A stretch of DNA of 64,000 nucleotides from positions 1 to 64,000 of the forward strand of contig JAUYGY010000038.1 in assembly GCA_030690315.1 (NCBI GenBank). Direction: 5' to 3'. This DNA comes from Aequorivita sp. GTDB taxonomy: Bacteria > Bacteroidota > Bacteroidia > Flavobacteriales > Flavobacteriaceae. A program made the translations under genes and the position numbers. Of the stretch, positions 52,382-60,735 are shown in pieces. The notes under the pieces were generated by a model, which had not been told where the DNA came from, did no database searches, and worked only from the letters and a program-made list of their open reading frames with translations. The stretch's first letter is position 1; every line of letters begins with the position of its first letter.

Positions 52382-52942
52382 ATGACCATTTTAAAACCTG
52401 CTAAGGGACTTTTATTGGTTGCGGAACCATCCATTATTGGTGATGTTTCCTTTAACCGTTCAGTCGTTCTTTTGGCAGAGTATAACGAAAGTGGATCAAT
52501 CGGGTTTATTCTAAACAAACCCCTGGAATATAAACTTCGAGACTTTGTACCCGAAGTAAATTCAAAACTTCCCGTTTATAATGGTGGCCCAGTAGAGCAG
52601 GACAATCTGTATTTTATTCACTGTATTCCAGAAATTATCCCAGACAGTATTGAAATTTCCAATGGAATTTATTGGGGCGGTGATTTTAGGGCAATAATAG
52701 ATTTACTGAAAGAAGACAAACTGAAAAAGGATCAAATTCGCTTTTTTCTTGGTTATTCAGGTTGGGATAGTGACCAATTAGAGCATGAACTGGAAGTGAA
52801 CAGCTGGGTAGTGGTGCCCAATAATTACAACAACACAATTATTGGCAAAACCAACATCAATTTTTGGAAAGAAAAAATGATTGAATTTGGCGGGCGTTAT
52901 ATTTTATGGTCCAATGCCCCTGAAAATCCTAATTTCAATTAG
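52382..52942 (+). CDS. YqgE/AlgH family protein
   Basis: The 186-residue protein has the YqgE/AlgH hallmarks KGLLLVAEPSIIGDVSFNRSVVLL and GFILNKPLEY, plus VYNGGPVEQDNLYFIH and FLGYSGWDSDQLEHEL. Its cellular role is not settled. The ATG at 52382 is preferred to the TTG at 52364 that keeps the frame open. It converges with the aminotransferase gene, overlapping it by 4 bases. Confidence 0.93.
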   Translation: MTILKPAKGLLLVAEPSIIGDVSFNRSVVLLAEYNESGSIGFILNKPLEYKLRDFVPEVNSKLPVYNGGPVEQDNLYFIHCIPEIIPDSIEISNGIYWGGDFRAIIDLLKEDKLKKDQIRFFLGYSGWDSDQLEHELEVNSWVVVPNNYNNTIIGKTNINFWKEKMIEFGGRYILWSNAPENPNFN

Positions 52943-53784
52943 CCCATCCGCGCTTTAAGATTCAGTTTTGGCAACAATAGTTTAGCCACTCTATCATCAA
53001 ATTCCTTTTTGCGATACTTTGTTATCGGAACAATTCCCTGAATAACATTTGTGCTAAAAATCTCGTCGGCTTTTTGAAGTTCGAAGGGCGAAATTGATGC
53101 TTCTTCCAAAGTGAAATCTGGCATCATTTTTAAAATTGAAATAAGCTGTTTCCTCAATATACCATTTAAACAGCCATCGGAAAGCGGTGGCGTTTTTATA
53201 ATATTACCCAAAATCAAAAAAATATTACCATTCAACGCTTCCACAACTTGCTTGTTTTCATTGAGCAGCAAACAATTTTGATATTCATTTTCCTTTGCGA
53301 AAATACTTCCCAAAATATTGATGAGCCTATTGTTGCTTTTTAATGTTGAAAGGAGGCCTGAAGCAATGTAATGGTCTTTAAAAAGTTCAACCTCACAAGG
53401 AGTTTCGCTTAAAATATAAAATGGCACATCTAGTTTTTCACAGGAAATTGCATATTCAATTTCATTGGTCATCGGCGTATATTTACCACCGCTTTTTCGC
53501 CAAACGATAAATTTCACTCGTAACGGGGCATCTTTTATTCCCGGTGAATCAATTGTTCTTAAAATTTCGTTCTCAAGAAATTCCATTGTAAAATTCATAG
53601 GAATTTCCATCCGAAGAATTCGCATAGAGGCCATCAAACGAAAATAGTGATCCTCCCAAAAGTATATTTTTCCCCCGGAAAACCGCAGTGTTTCAAACAC
53701 GGCATCACCATAATTGAACCCTCTATTGTCAATAGCGATGAAGGTTTTTTGGTTGTCCAGCAATATCCCGTTAAAATTTACCAT
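52939..53784 (-). CDS. Class IV PLP aminotransferase (PabC/IlvE fold)
   Basis: The 281-residue protein has the class IV motif NYGDAVFETLRFSGGKIYFWEDHYFRLM, a likely PLP lysine in STLKSNNRL (about Lys153) and an NGNIFLI segment near the phosphate. Candidates are aminodeoxychorismate lyase, branched-chain or D-amino-acid aminotransferase; sequence by eye does not decide. A stem-loop and T run stand directly before its start codon. No folate genes are adjacent. Confidence 0.85.
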   Translation of the reverse strand: MVNFNGILLDNQKTFIAIDNRGFNYGDAVFETLRFSGGKIYFWEDHYFRLMASMRILRMEIPMNFTMEFLENEILRTIDSPGIKDAPLRVKFIVWRKSGGKYTPMTNEIEYAISCEKLDVPFYILSETPCEVELFKDHYIASGLLSTLKSNNRLINILGSIFAKENEYQNCLLLNENKQVVEALNGNIFLILGNIIKTPPLSDGCLNGILRKQLISILKMMPDFTLEEASISPFELQKADEIFSTNVIQGIVPITKYRKKEFDDRVAKLLLPKLNLKARMG

Positions 53785-53821
53785 AAAAAAACCGTCCTTT
53801 CTTTAGGACGGGCCAAAGTTA
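53785..53821 (-). promoter_or_regulatory. Hairpin leader with overlapping promoter for the class IV aminotransferase gene
   Basis: On the minus strand TAACTTTG (53821-53814) is a -7 box. Then CCGTCCT (53811-53805) and AGGACGG (53798-53792) form a 7-bp stem with a T run that ends at the ATG (53784). It can terminate the upstream START-like gene or be the 5' hairpin of the next message. Confidence 0.6.
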
Positions 53822-53839
53822 CTATATTTTAAAAGGTTT

Positions 53840-54226
53840 TTAGACGGAACCCAAAATTTGCTTTAAGTTTGAAATCATGTTTTCCCAAAGCATTTTTCCT
53901 TCTTCCATCTCATCTTCTTCGGCGAAATCTGTTACCATTAAAGACACGTCTTTGGTAATTTCATCTACTTGAATTCGCAGTTCAAAATAGAATTCTTCTC
54001 CTTCGTCCTCAACCCATCTAAATTTGATGCGTTCAGGGCTTTTCTTGCTCAGTAATTTGGCTTGCTCTTCGCTTTGGGACCAAATAAAAGTATAGTATTC
54101 ACCACGGGAATTTACATTGTCTGCATACCATTCCGAAAGGCCGGAAGGCGTTGAAATATATTGATATAACAATGATGGGGAAACCTGGATTGGAAATTCC
54201 AATTCATATTTTATTTTGTCTTCCAT
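53840..54226 (-). CDS. START/AHSA1-like protein
   Basis: The 128-residue protein has the helix-grip fold pattern of SRPBCC/START-like proteins (YELEFPIQVSPSLLYQYISTPSGLSEWYADNV, RIKFRWVEDEGEEFYFELRI) with no catalytic motif. A hydrophobic ligand is probable but unknown. It sits just upstream of the aminotransferase gene, with a hairpin/promoter between, so co-expression is not assured. Confidence 0.85.
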   Translation of the reverse strand: MEDKIKYELEFPIQVSPSLLYQYISTPSGLSEWYADNVNSRGEYYTFIWSQSEEQAKLLSKKSPERIKFRWVEDEGEEFYFELRIQVDEITKDVSLMVTDFAEEDEMEEGKMLWENMISNLKQILGSV

Positions 54227-54352
54227 AGCTTTCTATTTGATGATGCCCAATATATATATATTAATTTTAACCTCAAATGAAAGTTTGAAAATTTTTCATT
54301 AAATAGCGTTCTCAGAAAGAAAAAATAAAATCAACAAAAAGAGAAACTAATG

Positions 54353-54383
54353 TTTGCGGCACATAATTTTGTTTCTATCTTTG
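54353..54383 (+). promoter_or_regulatory. Promoter of the tRNA locus
   Basis: TTTG (54353-54356) and TATCTTTG (54376-54383) with a 19-base spacer form a near-consensus Bacteroidota promoter. It lies 47 bases before the first tRNA-like sequence. Confidence 0.75.
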
Positions 54384-54429
54384 CACCCGCCTATGCAAAA
54401 TGCTTCTGCGGGCGCATGCTTAAAAATAC

Positions 54430-54470
54430 GGCGAGGTAGCTCAGTTGGTTAGAGCGTCGGATTCATAACC
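54430..54470 (+). pseudogene. Truncated tRNA-Met (CAU) 5' half
   Basis: The 41 bases here are identical to the first 41 of the tRNA at 54546 (acceptor 5' strand, D arm, anticodon 5' stem and CAT loop). From 54471 the sequence changes to GCCTGAGGCGGACACGGG and is not tRNA-like; no 3' anticodon stem, T arm or acceptor partner follows. CCGCCTGAGGCGG (54469-54481) at the break point is itself a palindrome. Confidence 0.75.
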
Positions 54471-54545
54471 GCCTGAGGCGGACACGGGATTTGTCATAAA
54501 TTGAGTAAATTATAAAAAAATATTTCCACTTTAGTTGGAATATAT

Positions 54546-54619
54546 GGCGAGGTAGCTCAGTTGGTTAGAGCGTCGGATTCATAACCCGGAGGCCGCGGGA
54601 TCGTGCCCCCCTCTCGCTA
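54546..54619 (+). tRNA. tRNA-Met-like (CAU), possibly degenerate
   Basis: A 74-base cloverleaf fits: acceptor GGCGAGG with TCTCGCT (G-U at both ends), D arm GCTC/GAGC, anticodon loop TTCATAA with CAT at 54580-54582, discriminator A at 54619. The anticodon stem has one A-C mismatch at its loop end. The T arm is abnormal: stem GCGGG/CCCCC has a C-C mismatch, and the loop reads ATCGTGC where TTCGAGT-like is universal, so the T54-A58 pair is replaced. Function as a tRNA is therefore doubtful; it could be an element-restored or damaged copy. Confidence 0.6.
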
Positions 54620-54627
54620 CAAGTACA

Positions 54628-54660
54628 AAAAGCTGTTTAACAATACTTTAAACAGCTTTT
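54628..54660 (+). terminator. Terminator between tRNA and integrase
   Basis: AAAAGCTGTTTAA pairs with TTAAACAGCTTTT, a perfect 13-bp stem with a 7-base loop. It ends the tRNA transcript 3 bases before the integrase start codon. Confidence 0.85.
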
Positions 54661-54663
54661 ACC

Positions 54664-55950
54664 GTGCCGAAAAAGAATGAAATAATTGTTAGCCTACCCA
54701 ATACCCTACCCAAAATATTTATAATTCAAACCGAAGCCGTGAATTATAGCCAACCTAAACTACATATACCAAAAATCAACGGAAAGCCAACGGTGGAAGG
54801 CATTTGGTATGTTTGGTTCAATTTCCGAAATTCCAAAAACGACAAATGGACCAAGATTAAAAAAACGCACCGGATCAATAAAACCTACAAAACGGTTGCG
54901 CAACGGCGGGAGTTTGGTAAAAGCCTGGTGCGAACGTACACCCAATTGCTGGACGAAGGTTACAATCCGCTCAATAATATAAGTATCGGCGGTTTCCATT
55001 TGCAGCAAAAAGAAATGTTGTGCAAAGATGCTTTGCTAATGGCGTTCGACCAAAAAAAGAATGAATTGGCTTTAAAAACTATTGGCGACTGGAAAAGCCG
55101 TTTAAATACTTTCTTGAAATATGCCGAAGCTGCGGGATTTGCCGGGAGGAATATTTCCGAAATAAACAGTTTTCATATTGCTTCCTTCCTTAATTATATT
55201 GCCGATAGCGGCCAGGGGCCAAAGTCAATAAACAATTTTCGCGGATGCTTGAGCGCACTTTGGGGAAAGTTGGCTAATGATATGGTGGTACAGCACAACC
55301 CCGTTACCGTACTGAAAAAGCGGAAGGAAAACCCGCAGAAAAATAAACCTTTCACGCCGGAAGAAATTTCAAAAATAAAGGAATATTTGTTGGAAAATGA
55401 TGCGGGATTGCTTACTTTTATACGGTTCGTGGCCTTTGCTTTTTTAAGGCCCGTTGAAGTTGTGCGCCTAACTGTGGGCGATGTAGATTTAAAAAACAAC
55501 CGCCTTTCCGTAAAAACCAAAACCGAAGCACGTGCAACGGTTCGCGTTGTGCCGCAACTGGCAGAAGAATTGCAAAATATGCAGCTTCACAATTATAAGA
55601 AAACCGATTTTCTTTTAACTCCCGCTGGCATTCCTGGCAATTGGGCGAACCAAAGGACCGGGGAACCAACGGCAGAAAATACCCGGACAAAAGAATTTTC
55701 CGATCGCTTTACTAAAGTGAAAGATAATTTTGGCTTTGGTGCTGAATATGGTATTTATTCCGTCCGCCATAGTTTTGCGGTCGATCTTTACAATGCCTTT
55801 ATAAATGATGGAGCCACAACGGTAGAGGCCGAAATGAAAATGCTGCCAATTACCCGGCACAAAAGTTTATCCGGGCTTCGCAATTACTTACGTGATGTGG
55901 GCGCGCTTATGCCAAAGGATTACGGAAAGAACTTCACTTTAGACTTTTAG
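54664..55950 (+). CDS. Phage-type tyrosine recombinase (integrase)
   Basis: The 428-residue protein has an N-terminal SAM-like core-binding domain (about 105-215) and a catalytic domain with FLRPVEVVRL (Arg about 260), SVRHSFAVDL (Arg and His about 367-369), ITRHKSLSG (His about 397) and the likely nucleophile Tyr407 in NYLRDV. It probably mediates integration at the adjacent tRNA-Met. The frame begins with GTG at 54664 just after the tRNA terminator; a leader of that length leaves little room for a ribosome binding site. It reads away from the tRNA into the element. Confidence 0.9.
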   Translation: MPKKNEIIVSLPNTLPKIFIIQTEAVNYSQPKLHIPKINGKPTVEGIWYVWFNFRNSKNDKWTKIKKTHRINKTYKTVAQRREFGKSLVRTYTQLLDEGYNPLNNISIGGFHLQQKEMLCKDALLMAFDQKKNELALKTIGDWKSRLNTFLKYAEAAGFAGRNISEINSFHIASFLNYIADSGQGPKSINNFRGCLSALWGKLANDMVVQHNPVTVLKKRKENPQKNKPFTPEEISKIKEYLLENDAGLLTFIRFVAFAFLRPVEVVRLTVGDVDLKNNRLSVKTKTEARATVRVVPQLAEELQNMQLHNYKKTDFLLTPAGIPGNWANQRTGEPTAENTRTKEFSDRFTKVKDNFGFGAEYGIYSVRHSFAVDLYNAFINDGATTVEAEMKMLPITRHKSLSGLRNYLRDVGALMPKDYGKNFTLDF

Positions 55951-55971
55951 CACCGCATTTTTTGGCGGTAC

Positions 55972-56018
55972 GGTAAATTTACCTTTAATTTGTTACAAGA
56001 CAAATACCAAAATTTACC
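55972..56018. promoter_or_regulatory. Palindrome GGTAAATTTACC and a repeated AATTTACC half site
   Basis: GGTAAATTTACC (55972-55983) is a perfect 12-base palindrome in the short gap between the integrase and methylase genes. A direct copy of AATTTACC follows at 56011-56018, 35 bases from the first. This looks like a two-site operator ahead of the methylase. Confidence 0.4.
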
Positions 56019-56024
56019 ACATTT

Positions 56025-56834
56025 ATGAACTTTACTATCCCTGGCCTCGAAGGTGGCTATTTTGGGGGCAAAGGTTCCAGCGGAGTACCACAACAGATAA
56101 TTAACATTATCCCGCCGCATGAAACTTTGATTATCCCTTTCCTGGGCCATTGTGCCATTACCCGATGTATTAAACCCGCTAAGAAAACTTTATTAATTGA
56201 AAAGGACAGAATTGTTTTTTTGTACTGGATAAATAATTTTACTTCCGCTCATATTGTCGATGGGGATTATAAGTGGAATGACTTTTCCGTTAGCTGCGGA
56301 AGTCATTTCCCCAATCTTCAAATTTACAATAAGTGTGGAATTGAATTTTTAGAAAACCTAAATCCATATTTTGAACGATTTAATCCTAATGAATCTAAAG
56401 TTTATCGCAAGTGTGTAGTTTACTGCGACCCCCCCTACCTTTTGGAAACGCGAACTAGCGGGCCCAGGTACAAACATGAAATGACGGTTGAAGATCACGA
56501 GCGGTTTTTAAATGCCGTTACTAAAATTGATGCTCCGGTACTGGTTAGCCACTACAAAAATGATATGTACGATAGCCATTTGAAGGGCTGGAATACCATT
56601 AGTTTTATGAGCCAATTACGGACCGGTAAACAAAGAAGGGAAACCGTTTATTTCAATTACGAAAAACCAACCGAGTTACACGATTACAGTTACTTTGGCA
56701 ACAATTACCGCCAGCGTGAAAGCTATAAAAAAGCAGCTACAAATATGTTGGCAAAGTTTGAGCGAATGAAACCGCTGGAACGGAATTTTATACTAAACGA
56801 ACTACAAAAAAGCGGTGTGATATCGCGGGTTTAA
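56025..56834 (+). CDS. Dam-type (D12) adenine-specific DNA methyltransferase
   Basis: The 269-residue protein has the D12/Dam order: GGYFGGKGSSGVPQQIINII and a PFLGHCAIT in place of the SAM-binding PFxGxG, then a variable target region and the catalytic motif IV CDPPYLLE (about 134-141). It methylates adenine in DNA, probably to protect the element from host restriction or to regulate it. No paired endonuclease is nearby. The SAM-binding motif is degenerate (GH in place of the usual second Gly), so activity should not be assumed. Confidence 0.8.
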   Translation: MNFTIPGLEGGYFGGKGSSGVPQQIINIIPPHETLIIPFLGHCAITRCIKPAKKTLLIEKDRIVFLYWINNFTSAHIVDGDYKWNDFSVSCGSHFPNLQIYNKCGIEFLENLNPYFERFNPNESKVYRKCVVYCDPPYLLETRTSGPRYKHEMTVEDHERFLNAVTKIDAPVLVSHYKNDMYDSHLKGWNTISFMSQLRTGKQRRETVYFNYEKPTELHDYSYFGNNYRQRESYKKAATNMLAKFERMKPLERNFILNELQKSGVISRV

Positions 56835-56844
56835 AATTAAAGTT

Positions 56845-57035
56845 ATGAAAATAAACATCAACTGGTTTTGCTCTCTCTTTGGACACTCCTATTCCGCTGT
56901 TAGGCGATACCGAAACTGTAACATCAAGGGGCTTTTTACGTATATCGCGCAAGTAAATGTAAAATTTGCGGAAAAGAAAACCCGGATAAAAGCACCTGGA
57001 AAGGGGTAAACGGGTGGGATGGTAAAAGATATTAG
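56845..57035 (+). pseudogene. Frameshifted small zinc-ribbon-like protein
   Basis: Two frames join into one sensible small protein. The first, from ATG 56845, encodes MKININWFCSLFGHSY and continues to about 56950; the second frame from about 56950 encodes SKCKICGKENPDKSTWKG and NGWDGKRY, ending in TAG at 57033-57035. A single-base loss near 56949 would explain it. The CxxC in each half suggests a zinc ribbon of a phage or element accessory protein. It could be a true mutation or a sequencing error. Confidence 0.55.
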
Positions 57036-57116
57036 ATCCCGCACCAACAAAAAAGTAGATACTTTACGGAACGTACCACCGAAAAATACGATAGGATCTA
57101 GAATAAAAAAAGCAGC

Positions 57117-57146
57117 TCAACTTGGCCGCTTTTTTATTCTTCCGGA
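57117..57146. terminator. Bidirectional terminator
   Basis: AAAAAAGCAGC and GCCGCTTTTTT form a stem with one mismatch. It separates the rightward genes (methylase, zinc ribbon) from the leftward block that converges on it. Confidence 0.75.
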
Positions 57147-57165
57147 TGCACCGGGTAAAAATTTG

Positions 57166-57354
57166 TTACTTGATCAACTCCGGCGCGTATTTTTCTAAAA
57201 TAAACTTTGCCGCTGAAACTTTGGATTTAATCATATCCCCTTTGTTTCTGTAACCTTCTGTTGTTTTATCAATTAAATTGCCACTTCCCCACACTTCCAT
57301 GCCATGGTCGCCGTTTGGGTACTCTATTTCGATTACTCCATTTTTTTTTGCCAT
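57166..57354 (-). CDS. Small hypothetical protein of the element
   Basis: The 62-residue protein (MAKKNGVIEIEYPNGDHG ... GDMIKSKVSAAKF) starts 2 bases after the polyvalent gene and is the last leftward gene. It has no signal or membrane segment. I recognise no family; its tight spacing suggests it works with the polyvalent protein or is regulated with it. Confidence 0.6.
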   Translation of the reverse strand: MAKKNGVIEIEYPNGDHGMEVWGSGNLIDKTTEGYRNKGDMIKSKVSAAKFILEKYAPELIK

Positions 57355-57356
57355 AA

Positions 57357-60300
57357 TTAATATACTTTAAAATTATACGTTGCCTCATTTTCTGCGGTGC
57401 TGGACAATACCTCGTTTTGTTGCGGTACTGCAGAAGTGTTTTCGCCTTCAATAACCGTGCGCCCTTCATCAATGAAGTATTTTAATTTTTCAATTGGGAT
57501 CGTGGTATAGCGGTTTTTGTCAAAGTATGCGTAATTGTCGTTAAAGCTGCCGGTTTTTACCATTTTTATCACAATATCGCCATCAAAAACAATTGAAGCG
57601 CCGCCTTTGGTTCTGCCTTCGGTAGTTTGTTGGAAAACAATAAAGAAAACCTTTCCGTTAAATTTTTTTCTAACATCTTCATCCAACCTAATTGTACCTA
57701 TCATTGCAATTAACTTTTGCCAACTATCGGCAAAGATTGCATCGTAATTTTGCACTATTTCTGCAAATTCGGCGTAACCATCAAAATGGCCCAGAGTATC
57801 AATGTTTTCCTGCGCCATCGCCGTTAGGTATTTATCCCTTTTTTCGGTAGCCAAATTGCTGCTGGGGTGTTCTTCCAAACTTGCAAACAAACAACGATTT
57901 CCGGCAGTTGCAAAATCATTTAGATATTTATATAGGGCCGTGGTTTTACCCGCGCCCTGTTCGCCGTCCAAAGTAACAACAACGCTTCCAACGGGTTTTT
58001 TTTCTACCGCTTGCAAAAAACGTGCGGTTTCGCCATTAATGGCAAACATTGGATTTTTTTGCGCCTGGTGTTTAATGGATAGTACTTTTGGGTGTTTCCC
58101 CGAAAGAAGCGGGCGGCAGTTTCCCCCGATACTGTTTTCGCCCGCTGTGGTTTTCGGTTCAATTATTCCATCAATTGGGCTTTTTAGGCCGCTTTTTGGC
58201 TTTTTTGTTACGGTTTTTCGCTTTCGTGGTGCGTTTTTTTTTGATTTCGCACCATTTAGGCCATCAAAAAGCGCGTAGTTGTGCTTTTGGTTTCGCAAAC
58301 TTTCCAAACGGTTTTTCACAGCGTTTATAAATTCTACGCCCAGGCTGGTTAAATCAATTTCTTGGCTACTATCAAAATAAACATGGAAAGGCCCATCATT
58401 TTTTAATACTCCTATCACATAATCGCTTTCGCTCTCTACCGCGGTTTCTCCTTCGGATAGATCAACATTCTTAAATAAGTTGAAAAGTACGGTGGCTTTC
58501 ATTGGTGAAACTTCCTTAAAATTGAATTTGTCCAATCTAAGAACGTCCGCAACGGCAGTTTGGACCGAAATACTTTTTGGCTTGTTGCTCTTTGGTTCCG
58601 GGTTCGCTTTTTCCAATTCCTCTTTTGAAAGTTTCTTTTTCGGAAGCTGCAAAACAATTTCGGGAAAAAACAATAAATCTTTGCCGATCGTTACCGCATA
58701 CATTGGATCGCCATGCGCAGATTTGCGGAGTTCCTTAACAATACCTTCGGTGCCGGGCTGGGTTTTTCCCCAACGTTTTGAAACTTGAACGGTTTGGCCT
58801 TTATCAAATTTGTGAAGTCCTTTTTTTTCTTCCTTGGCCAATACCACTTTTTTTTCAGTTGCTCGAGCATCTATTTTTTTGGAGGTGCTGGGAGTTTTGG
58901 AATACCAATCTAAATATTCTTCCCATGTTAATCCTTCGTTATCCGTGTTCCATTTTATCCTTAACTCCTTTCTAGCTTCCGGAGTAATTTTACTTCGCGC
59001 TAAATCATCCTTTTTTTGAAAATCTTTCAATCTTTCCGATCCGCTATCTTTTTTTTCGGCGGTGCCACCTGTCGAAGTTTTTTTATTTCCAGTAACATCA
59101 CTATAAAAAAGTTCAAAAACTTGCTTCGGGTTCAGCTTTAAATCTTTGTTGTATTTCTCGCGCAATACTTTTACAACGGTCGCGGGTACGTCCAGCAATA
59201 AAACTGCTTTGTAAGCTGCATCAAAATCCTTTGCTTTTTTGCAAATTTCGCGAAGGGTTTTTAAAGTAACTTTTGATCTTTGCAGCTTTCCGTCCTTTCC
59301 ATATTTGTAGCCAGGATTAAGCCGGGAACAATTGTTTAGAGCCTGTTTTGCCAAACCTTCGTGCCATGGAGCGGCAAGGGCGGCAACTTGCTTTTGATAT
59401 GCGGGAACCCCTTTTTTATCCCTGTTTAAAATATAATCTGCGGCAGCTTGTGAGGCACTTGCAGCACGAAAATAGAAGCGATTATCTTCCGTCATACTAT
59501 CAATTAGCTTGCTGTTCCAGCCTTTTAAATAAGCCGCGCTATTGTCTATAATGTGAAATAAAATCCCGCTTTCGGCGCACAGAAAAACGGCTCCCATTTC
59601 TGCCACCAATTCTTCTTTAGCATAATCCAATTTGCTCTTGATATTTCCTAGGGTTATGCCTGGGCGGGAAAGTCTTTTTTTGTGGCCTGTGCTGTGTACT
59701 AATTCGTGAAAAAAAGTGCTGTAATATTCTTGTTCGCTTCGGAATTTTTCAATAGGTGGTATTAAAATACTGTCCGTTTGTGGATAATATGCGGGCTGGT
59801 TTCCTCCAAATTTTATTGCTGGCGGATTAGGAATTGAAGCTAAAATAGCCTCGGCAATTTCAATTTTTTCTTTAGTTGTCTTGCTGGCGTTTTCGTTTTT
59901 TGGTAGTTTTCCCCACTCTATTCCGGTAACATCTTCGCCGTTAAAGACATTATAATATTTCAAAATTGGAATATAGCTATTTGCCAGACGTTCCACCGTC
60001 CAACCACCACGCTTCAATATTTGCAACTGGCTTTTGTTTTTATTGATCCAGGCAATGAATTTTTTTTGATCGTAGGTTGAAAACTCTAATTTACTTCCGC
60101 TTGGCAGAGTTTCTGAATGTGAGTAAAGCCGTGTAAAATAAACCACACGGGAACCCTTGGCACCTGCTTTTAATTTTCCTCCAAACTTTTCAATTTGCTT
60201 GAAAGTTAGAAAATAGGGGTTTTCTGAAATTCGAGAAACTAAATAAGGTTCGCCGTTTTTGTCATATTCTACTTTAAAATTCAAAAGGAAAAAATTAACG

Positions 60301-60725
60301 CCGCGGTACCCTTTTTTACTTTCGTAATTAATGGCTTGCTTTCCTTCGGAGAATGCAGTTTTTTCCCATGTCATTTCCCATGGCAAGCTACCTACGTTTT
60401 TTATGGTGTTAATCATCAAATCCGTGATAAATTGGTATATATCATCGGGAGAAACGGCTTTATTTAATCCCGTAAATTCCTCCGGGGTAATATAATGCGG
60501 TACATGATCAATTCCCGGAAGATCGCAAGCGGGTATTTCTTCCAGGGCCAGCGGACCGGGATTGAAAACCACAATTTCATATTTTTCTGCTTCTTTCAGC
60601 GCGGTTGCCAAACGGCTGGCAAGGGCTTGTTGCCCTTCCGCTCCTGCTAAAACTAGGATTTTTTTAACTTCTTTTTTGTCAACGGTGCCGGAAAGTCCGT
60701 TAAATCTTTTTATTGCTTCGCTCAT
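57357..60725 (-). CDS. Polyvalent protein: ArdC-like domain, HExxH zincin, RecA-like P-loop ATPase
   Basis: The 1122-residue protein is modular. Residues about 95-210 match the ArdC N-terminal ssDNA-binding domain (LPWEMTWEKTAFSEGKQAIN, YRGVNFFLLNF). Residues about 335-380 hold a zincin with HELVHSTGH (His340, Glu341, His344) and EELVAEMGAV (third ligand). A small SH3/KOW-like region is near 640-700. A RecA-like P-loop ATPase is C-terminal, with Walker A GEQGAGKT near 919-928, a Walker B-like YDAIFADSW and a RadA-type loop. Such fusions are known as polyvalent proteins of phages and conjugative elements, injected or expressed early against host defences. The ATG at 60725 is chosen over the one at 60782, which lies in the previous gene. 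Confidence 0.82.
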   Translation of the reverse strand: MSEAIKRFNGLSGTVDKKEVKKILVLAGAEGQQALASRLATALKEAEKYEIVVFNPGPLALEEIPACDLPGIDHVPHYITPEEFTGLNKAVSPDDIYQFITDLMINTIKNVGSLPWEMTWEKTAFSEGKQAINYESKKGYRGVNFFLLNFKVEYDKNGEPYLVSRISENPYFLTFKQIEKFGGKLKAGAKGSRVVYFTRLYSHSETLPSGSKLEFSTYDQKKFIAWINKNKSQLQILKRGGWTVERLANSYIPILKYYNVFNGEDVTGIEWGKLPKNENASKTTKEKIEIAEAILASIPNPPAIKFGGNQPAYYPQTDSILIPPIEKFRSEQEYYSTFFHELVHSTGHKKRLSRPGITLGNIKSKLDYAKEELVAEMGAVFLCAESGILFHIIDNSAAYLKGWNSKLIDSMTEDNRFYFRAASASQAAADYILNRDKKGVPAYQKQVAALAAPWHEGLAKQALNNCSRLNPGYKYGKDGKLQRSKVTLKTLREICKKAKDFDAAYKAVLLLDVPATVVKVLREKYNKDLKLNPKQVFELFYSDVTGNKKTSTGGTAEKKDSGSERLKDFQKKDDLARSKITPEARKELRIKWNTDNEGLTWEEYLDWYSKTPSTSKKIDARATEKKVVLAKEEKKGLHKFDKGQTVQVSKRWGKTQPGTEGIVKELRKSAHGDPMYAVTIGKDLLFFPEIVLQLPKKKLSKEELEKANPEPKSNKPKSISVQTAVADVLRLDKFNFKEVSPMKATVLFNLFKNVDLSEGETAVESESDYVIGVLKNDGPFHVYFDSSQEIDLTSLGVEFINAVKNRLESLRNQKHNYALFDGLNGAKSKKNAPRKRKTVTKKPKSGLKSPIDGIIEPKTTAGENSIGGNCRPLLSGKHPKVLSIKHQAQKNPMFAINGETARFLQAVEKKPVGSVVVTLDGEQGAGKTTALYKYLNDFATAGNRCLFASLEEHPSSNLATEKRDKYLTAMAQENIDTLGHFDGYAEFAEIVQNYDAIFADSWQKLIAMIGTIRLDEDVRKKFNGKVFFIVFQQTTEGRTKGGASIVFDGDIVIKMVKTGSFNDNYAYFDKNRYTTIPIEKLKYFIDEGRTVIEGENTSAVPQQNEVLSSTAENEATYNFKVY

Positions 60726-60735
60726 ATTGTGGGGG

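Noticed and set aside
56025..56834. Methylase as part of a restriction-modification system
   Set aside because: No endonuclease-like ORF in the surrounding sequence; an orphan methylase of the element is the simpler reading.
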